Source: Desulfobaccales bacterium
Lineage (GTDB): Bacteria > Desulfobacterota > Desulfobaccia > Desulfobaccales > 0-14-0-80-60-11
NCBI GenBank assembly: GCA_041648175.1
Contig: JBAZPO010000003.1
Span: 1-64,000 of the forward strand
Direction of reading: 5' to 3'
Length of the DNA stretch: 64,000 bases
Shown here: piece by piece, positions 60,994 through 64,000 of the stretch
Numbering within the stretch: the stretch's first letter is position 1
How the letters are laid out: every line of letters starts with the position of its first letter
Position numbers and translations under genes: made by a program
Notes under the pieces: model-generated
Seen by the model: only the letters and a program-made list of their open reading frames with translations
The model's database searches: none
Told to the model about the DNA's origin: nothing

Positions 60994-61287
60994 ATGATGG
61001 ATCCCAAAAAGATGGGCAAACAGATGATCGACTTTTACAAAACCTCCTTTGACAATTCCTTCAGCGCCATGATGATGCTCCAGGAACAGATGGAACGCAT
61101 GACCAACATGTACTGGGGCCAGATGGTCAATCTCCCCGACGAGGCCAAAAAGGGCTTGGCGGAGTGGACCAAATCCTACAAGAAAAATTGCGAAGATTTT
61201 AAGAAAATGATGGATGAAAGCTTCAAAAAGTTGGAGTCTTTTGTCGCGGAAACGGAAAAATCCGAAAAGATGGCCAAAAGTGCCTAA
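60994..61287 (+). CDS. Phasin-like protein 2
   Basis: The 97-aa protein is a tandem duplicate of the preceding gene with MMDPKKMGKQMIDFYKTSFD at the start and an extra charged tail (ETEKSEKMAKSA). The duplicated leader with hairpin and GAGGAG RBS shows that the unit was copied whole. It should also bind granules. Confidence 0.8.
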   Translation: MMDPKKMGKQMIDFYKTSFDNSFSAMMMLQEQMERMTNMYWGQMVNLPDEAKKGLAEWTKSYKKNCEDFKKMMDESFKKLESFVAETEKSEKMAKSA

Positions 61288-61406
61288 GGGATCGGCGGGG
61301 TGCCGGTCCCGGACATCCCGCCGGACTGGGGAACCATGCACTGCGGTCAATTTTTCAGGGCGGCCCGAAAGCCGGACCTGATTACCGGCAATATCAGGAG
61401 ATAAGT

Positions 61407-63152
61407 ATGTCTGAGTCTACAGTTACGACCCAAAGCTTATGCGAGGGAACCACGGGCCTTTCAGAATTGACCCTGGAAACCCCAGCCAAGATCATCTCGG
61501 CCAGCATTGATCAGGCCCGGATGATGCAGACCTACTGGGTCGGGATGTTCCGGTATATTCTGGACTTTATGGAGCCGTCGCTTTCAGCCATGGAAAGCTT
61601 CCGCGCCGTGGAGCAAGACAAGTTTAAGGAAAAATCCCCCGAGGAAAATCTCGGGGACTACACGGCCTTATGGGAATTCAACCTGCGGTTGGCAGAAAAA
61701 GGCTTCGCTCACGGGATGAAAGCCATCAACGACTACCACGCCCACCAGTTAGACCAGGTTTACCGGGCCTGGCTCAACACCTTTGATCACCATAAAGGGG
61801 AAGACATCGCGGCGTTCATGGCCAGACAAGCCCGGTTGATGTATTTGGTGGTCCACGAATATCCCCAGGCCATCCGCAACATCGAGCCGGAATACGGGTT
61901 TCACTTTGATAACGGCAACTACATCAAGACCGCAGAAACCGAGCGCTTCAGTCTCTACCAGGTGCTTCCCTGGGACAAATCGGTAAAAGTCCGGAAAAAA
62001 GGCAAACCCATCGTGATCATCCCCCCTTACGTGCTGGGGGCCAATATCCTTGCCTTTCTGCCCGGAGAAGGCAAGAGTTTTGTGCACTGCTTCGCCAACC
62101 AGGGTATTCCCACCTATATCCGCATCGTTAAGGATATCTACGCCAACCCGGCGGTGCAGGAGATGTCCGGCGAGGATGACTGCCGGGATACCAAATTATT
62201 CCTGGAGAAGGTGAAGGCGGCCCATGCTCGTCCCGTCACCCTGTGCGGTTACTGCCAGGGAGGGTTCACCGTGGCAGTGAACTACCTGTCGGGCGAACTG
62301 GACGGGCTGGTGGACGCGCTCATCACCAGTGTCGCCCCTTTAGACGGCACCCGCAGCCAAAGCTTGTCGGATTTTCTGGCCCAGATCCCCAAACGTTTTG
62401 AGGATATGAGCTTTGCCATCAAGACCTTACCCAACGGCAACCAGGTAGTGAACGGCAAGCTTATGAGCTGGGTCTACAAGCTCAAGAGCCTGGAAAAAGA
62501 CAATCCCATTATCACTTTCTACCGGGACCTGAAGTTGTTCGAACGCAACATGAAAATCAACAAGACCGCGGCGGCCATTAACTATTGGCTGTTATACGAT
62601 CAGACCGACCTGCCTCTTAACATCTGCAAGATGAGCTTTGACTCCTATACCATTCCGGTGGCCAAGGACGGGACGCTGCCGGTCACCCTCTTCGGGCGCC
62701 CCCTGAACTTCAAGCGCATTAAAGAGCAGGGCATCAAGTGGCTTATTTGCGTTGCAGAAAAGGACGACCTGGTGGAAAAAGAATCTGCCCTGGCTCCCCT
62801 GGATTGGGTAGAAGCGGAGGTCACCGTCTTCCCCAAGGGCCACGTGGCCATTGCCACCAGCTGGTCGCTGCCTACCACCGAGTGTTCCCTGGATCGGTGC
62901 TTCCTGGATTATCGCGGCCCGGTGCGCTTCCAACTGGATTTGGAGGCCGAGACTGAGCAGACTCTGCCTGTGGCGGCTCCAAAGGCTGAAGTGGCCAAGA
63001 TTCAGCCTCCTGCGGTTGTAAAGCCAGCGCCGGTCAAGACCCAATCTACCGAAGGTCAGAAACCGAAAGAGGTCAAGACTCAACCCGCCGCCCCCATAAA
63101 AGAGGGGCAGGATAAGGGTCAGCCTGGAGATATTCCGAAGCGGGAGGGCTAA
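61407..63152 (+). CDS. phaC: Polyhydroxyalkanoate synthase PhaC
   Basis: The 581-aa enzyme polymerises hydroxyacyl-CoA into PHA on the granule surface. The lipase-like box GYCQGG has the catalytic cysteine at about residue 283; the catalytic Asp (EKDDLVEKE) is near 453 and the His (FPKGHVAIATSW) near 479. The last 65 residues are rich in Pro, Lys and Gln and look disordered. It ends one base before the next ATG region (TAAATG). A PhaE-like protein follows, which suggests a class III-like two-part synthase, but the chain is longer than class III PhaC (about 355 aa). Confidence 0.92.
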   Translation: MSESTVTTQSLCEGTTGLSELTLETPAKIISASIDQARMMQTYWVGMFRYILDFMEPSLSAMESFRAVEQDKFKEKSPEENLGDYTALWEFNLRLAEKGFAHGMKAINDYHAHQLDQVYRAWLNTFDHHKGEDIAAFMARQARLMYLVVHEYPQAIRNIEPEYGFHFDNGNYIKTAETERFSLYQVLPWDKSVKVRKKGKPIVIIPPYVLGANILAFLPGEGKSFVHCFANQGIPTYIRIVKDIYANPAVQEMSGEDDCRDTKLFLEKVKAAHARPVTLCGYCQGGFTVAVNYLSGELDGLVDALITSVAPLDGTRSQSLSDFLAQIPKRFEDMSFAIKTLPNGNQVVNGKLMSWVYKLKSLEKDNPIITFYRDLKLFERNMKINKTAAAINYWLLYDQTDLPLNICKMSFDSYTIPVAKDGTLPVTLFGRPLNFKRIKEQGIKWLICVAEKDDLVEKESALAPLDWVEAEVTVFPKGHVAIATSWSLPTTECSLDRCFLDYRGPVRFQLDLEAETEQTLPVAAPKAEVAKIQPPAVVKPAPVKTQSTEGQKPKEVKTQPAAPIKEGQDKGQPGDIPKREG

Positions 63153-63638
63153 ATGAATCGCCACTTTTTGGAATTCTGGGGGAAGGCCCTGCTGCAGGCG
63201 GCCAAGAGCCAAAAACAGCTGGAAGACCTGGCAAAATGGATGCCGCGAGGCTTCCTGGGCTTTCAAGAATTTACCCCCCTTTTTAAAACCTCTTACGGCT
63301 TGAATGAAGTGGCAGAGGACAATCCAGATTATCTTGCCCTGTGGAAAAAAGCCGAAGTGGATTTCCGGGAGTCGTTCAAAGATTATCTCAACCTCTTGGG
63401 GGGGGTGCCTCGGGAAGAATATGCCGCCTTAGCCCGGAAATATGAAGAACTCCAAGCAGAGGTCACTGAACAGGCAGAAATCATCAAACATTTGCGGATG
63501 CTGGCGGATGAGAAAGGCATGGGACTAGAGGCCACCACTATGGAATTCCAGAGGCTCATCAAAAAGCAGGGAGAGCAGTTCCAACAATTCTTTCAGGGGT
63601 TGGGCGAGTCCGTGAACCCCGACGGCAATCCAACCTAG
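63153..63638 (+). CDS. PhaE-like PHA synthase-associated protein
   Basis: The 161-aa helical protein follows phaC without a gap. The first half has a globular segment (LLQAAKSQKQLEDLAKWMPRGFLGF) and the second half a coiled coil (EELQAEVTEQAEIIKHLRML). It resembles the poly(R)-hydroxyalkanoic acid synthase subunit PhaE in position and in its C-terminal helical heptads, but it is much shorter (PhaE is about 350 aa). It may be a PhaE/PhaM-type activator. Confidence 0.6.
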   Translation: MNRHFLEFWGKALLQAAKSQKQLEDLAKWMPRGFLGFQEFTPLFKTSYGLNEVAEDNPDYLALWKKAEVDFRESFKDYLNLLGGVPREEYAALARKYEELQAEVTEQAEIIKHLRMLADEKGMGLEATTMEFQRLIKKQGEQFQQFFQGLGESVNPDGNPT

Positions 63639-63708
63639 ACATTCTTATTCCTGGACCTATAACGAGAATCTTATAGGGCCATAACTCTGACCGGAGAAAG
63701 GATTTAAC

Positions 63709-64000
63709 ATGTTGGAAATTAAGGACGCGGTGGCAGTGATTACCGGAGCGGCCGGAGGCATCGGTGAAGAGTTGGCGAAATACTGGGTTCGGCAAGGTGG
63801 CAAATTAGTGCTGGCGGATGTCAGCTCCGAGGGTTTGAACCGTGTGGAGGCTGAGATTAAGAAGCTGGGCGGTCAAGTGGCCACCATGGTCTGTGACACC
63901 ACCAAAGAGGAAGATTGCGGCAAACTGGCAGACATGGCCATCGCAGCCTTCGGCGCCATCAACCTGGTGGCGCCCTGCGCCGGCATCATCCGGGACGGTC
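63709..64000 (+). CDS. Short-chain dehydrogenase/reductase, partial (PhaB/FabG-like)
   Basis: Only the first 97 residues are in the window. The Rossmann loop VITGAAGGIGEELAKYW (TGxxxGIG) is at the start and VAPCAGIIRDG, the NAG-like motif, near residue 86 (A-G-I; the usual N is C). Position at the end of a PHA cluster suggests acetoacetyl-CoA reductase, but FabG-like or other SDR function is possible. GGAGAAAGG precedes the ATG. Confidence 0.8.
   Translation, partial: MLEIKDAVAVITGAAGGIGEELAKYWVRQGGKLVLADVSSEGLNRVEAEIKKLGGQVATMVCDTTKEEDCGKLADMAIAAFGAINLVAPCAGIIRDG

Overview
The window is a bacterial chromosome segment of moderately high G+C. Gene content and protein style suggest an anaerobic or microaerophilic Desulfobacterota-type (old Deltaproteobacteria) organism: rubrerythrin, a MoeA fused to a ligand-binding domain, a stand-alone TadZ-like receiver domain, a NodT-type RND pump and a polyhydroxyalkanoate (PHA) gene cluster. 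This placement is an inference; there is no rRNA or full tRNA to confirm it.

Layout. (1) 0.2-9.5 kb is housekeeping: era, a FlK-like thioesterase, a LysR regulator followed by a MoeA/PBP fusion, a thioredoxin-CcdA-like membrane protein, rubrerythrin, plsY, an AcuB-like CBS-ACT protein and an MBL-fold hydrolase. (2) 9591-11804 is an intact IS1595-type insertion sequence with 22-bp terminal inverted repeats, a perfect 8-bp target duplication (TTTGGAAA) and several passenger ORFs. (3) 12.1-30.0 kb returns to core genes: dnaE, a sulfotransferase, a cold-shock protein, icd, a BBP7-like outer-membrane protein, and an operon of an oxidoreductase plus a three-part RND efflux pump. Intergenic spaces carry REP-like hairpins and short MITE-like elements.

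(4) 30.5-32.9 kb is a gene graveyard: a truncated di-haem peroxidase, a DUF72 tail, one WD40 repeat, and the 3' part of a tRNA-Thr(CGT) gene that looks like an integration scar. (5) 32.9-44.7 kb holds the main accessory system, a type 4 BREX-like defence operon: an unknown 474-aa protein, BrxP (PAPS-reductase-like with Fe-S cysteines), BrxC/PglY ATPase, PglZ, BrxL ATPase and a small zinc-ribbon protein. No methyltransferase gene is present. A frameshifted HIT gene and other broken ORFs follow.

(6) 46.0-50.9 kb, on the minus strand, is a phage- or plasmid-like module driven by a consensus sigma-70 promoter overlapped by a perfect palindrome. It encodes a MoxR-like AAA+ ATPase (damaged), an unknown protein, a metallopeptidase plus vWA pair (probably one gene split by a frameshift), a PD-(D/E)XK nuclease and a putative DNA-annealing protein.

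(7) 51.5-56.6 kb is a histidine kinase with eight PAS-like segments and its LuxR-type response regulator. (8) 57.5-64.0 kb is a PHA storage cluster: two related GNAT acetyltransferases around a thiolase, PhaR on the opposite strand, two tandem phasin-like genes, PhaC, a PhaE-like protein and the start of an SDR reductase. Two inverted repeats with TTTTGC/GCAAAA arms between phaR and the first phasin are likely PhaR operators.
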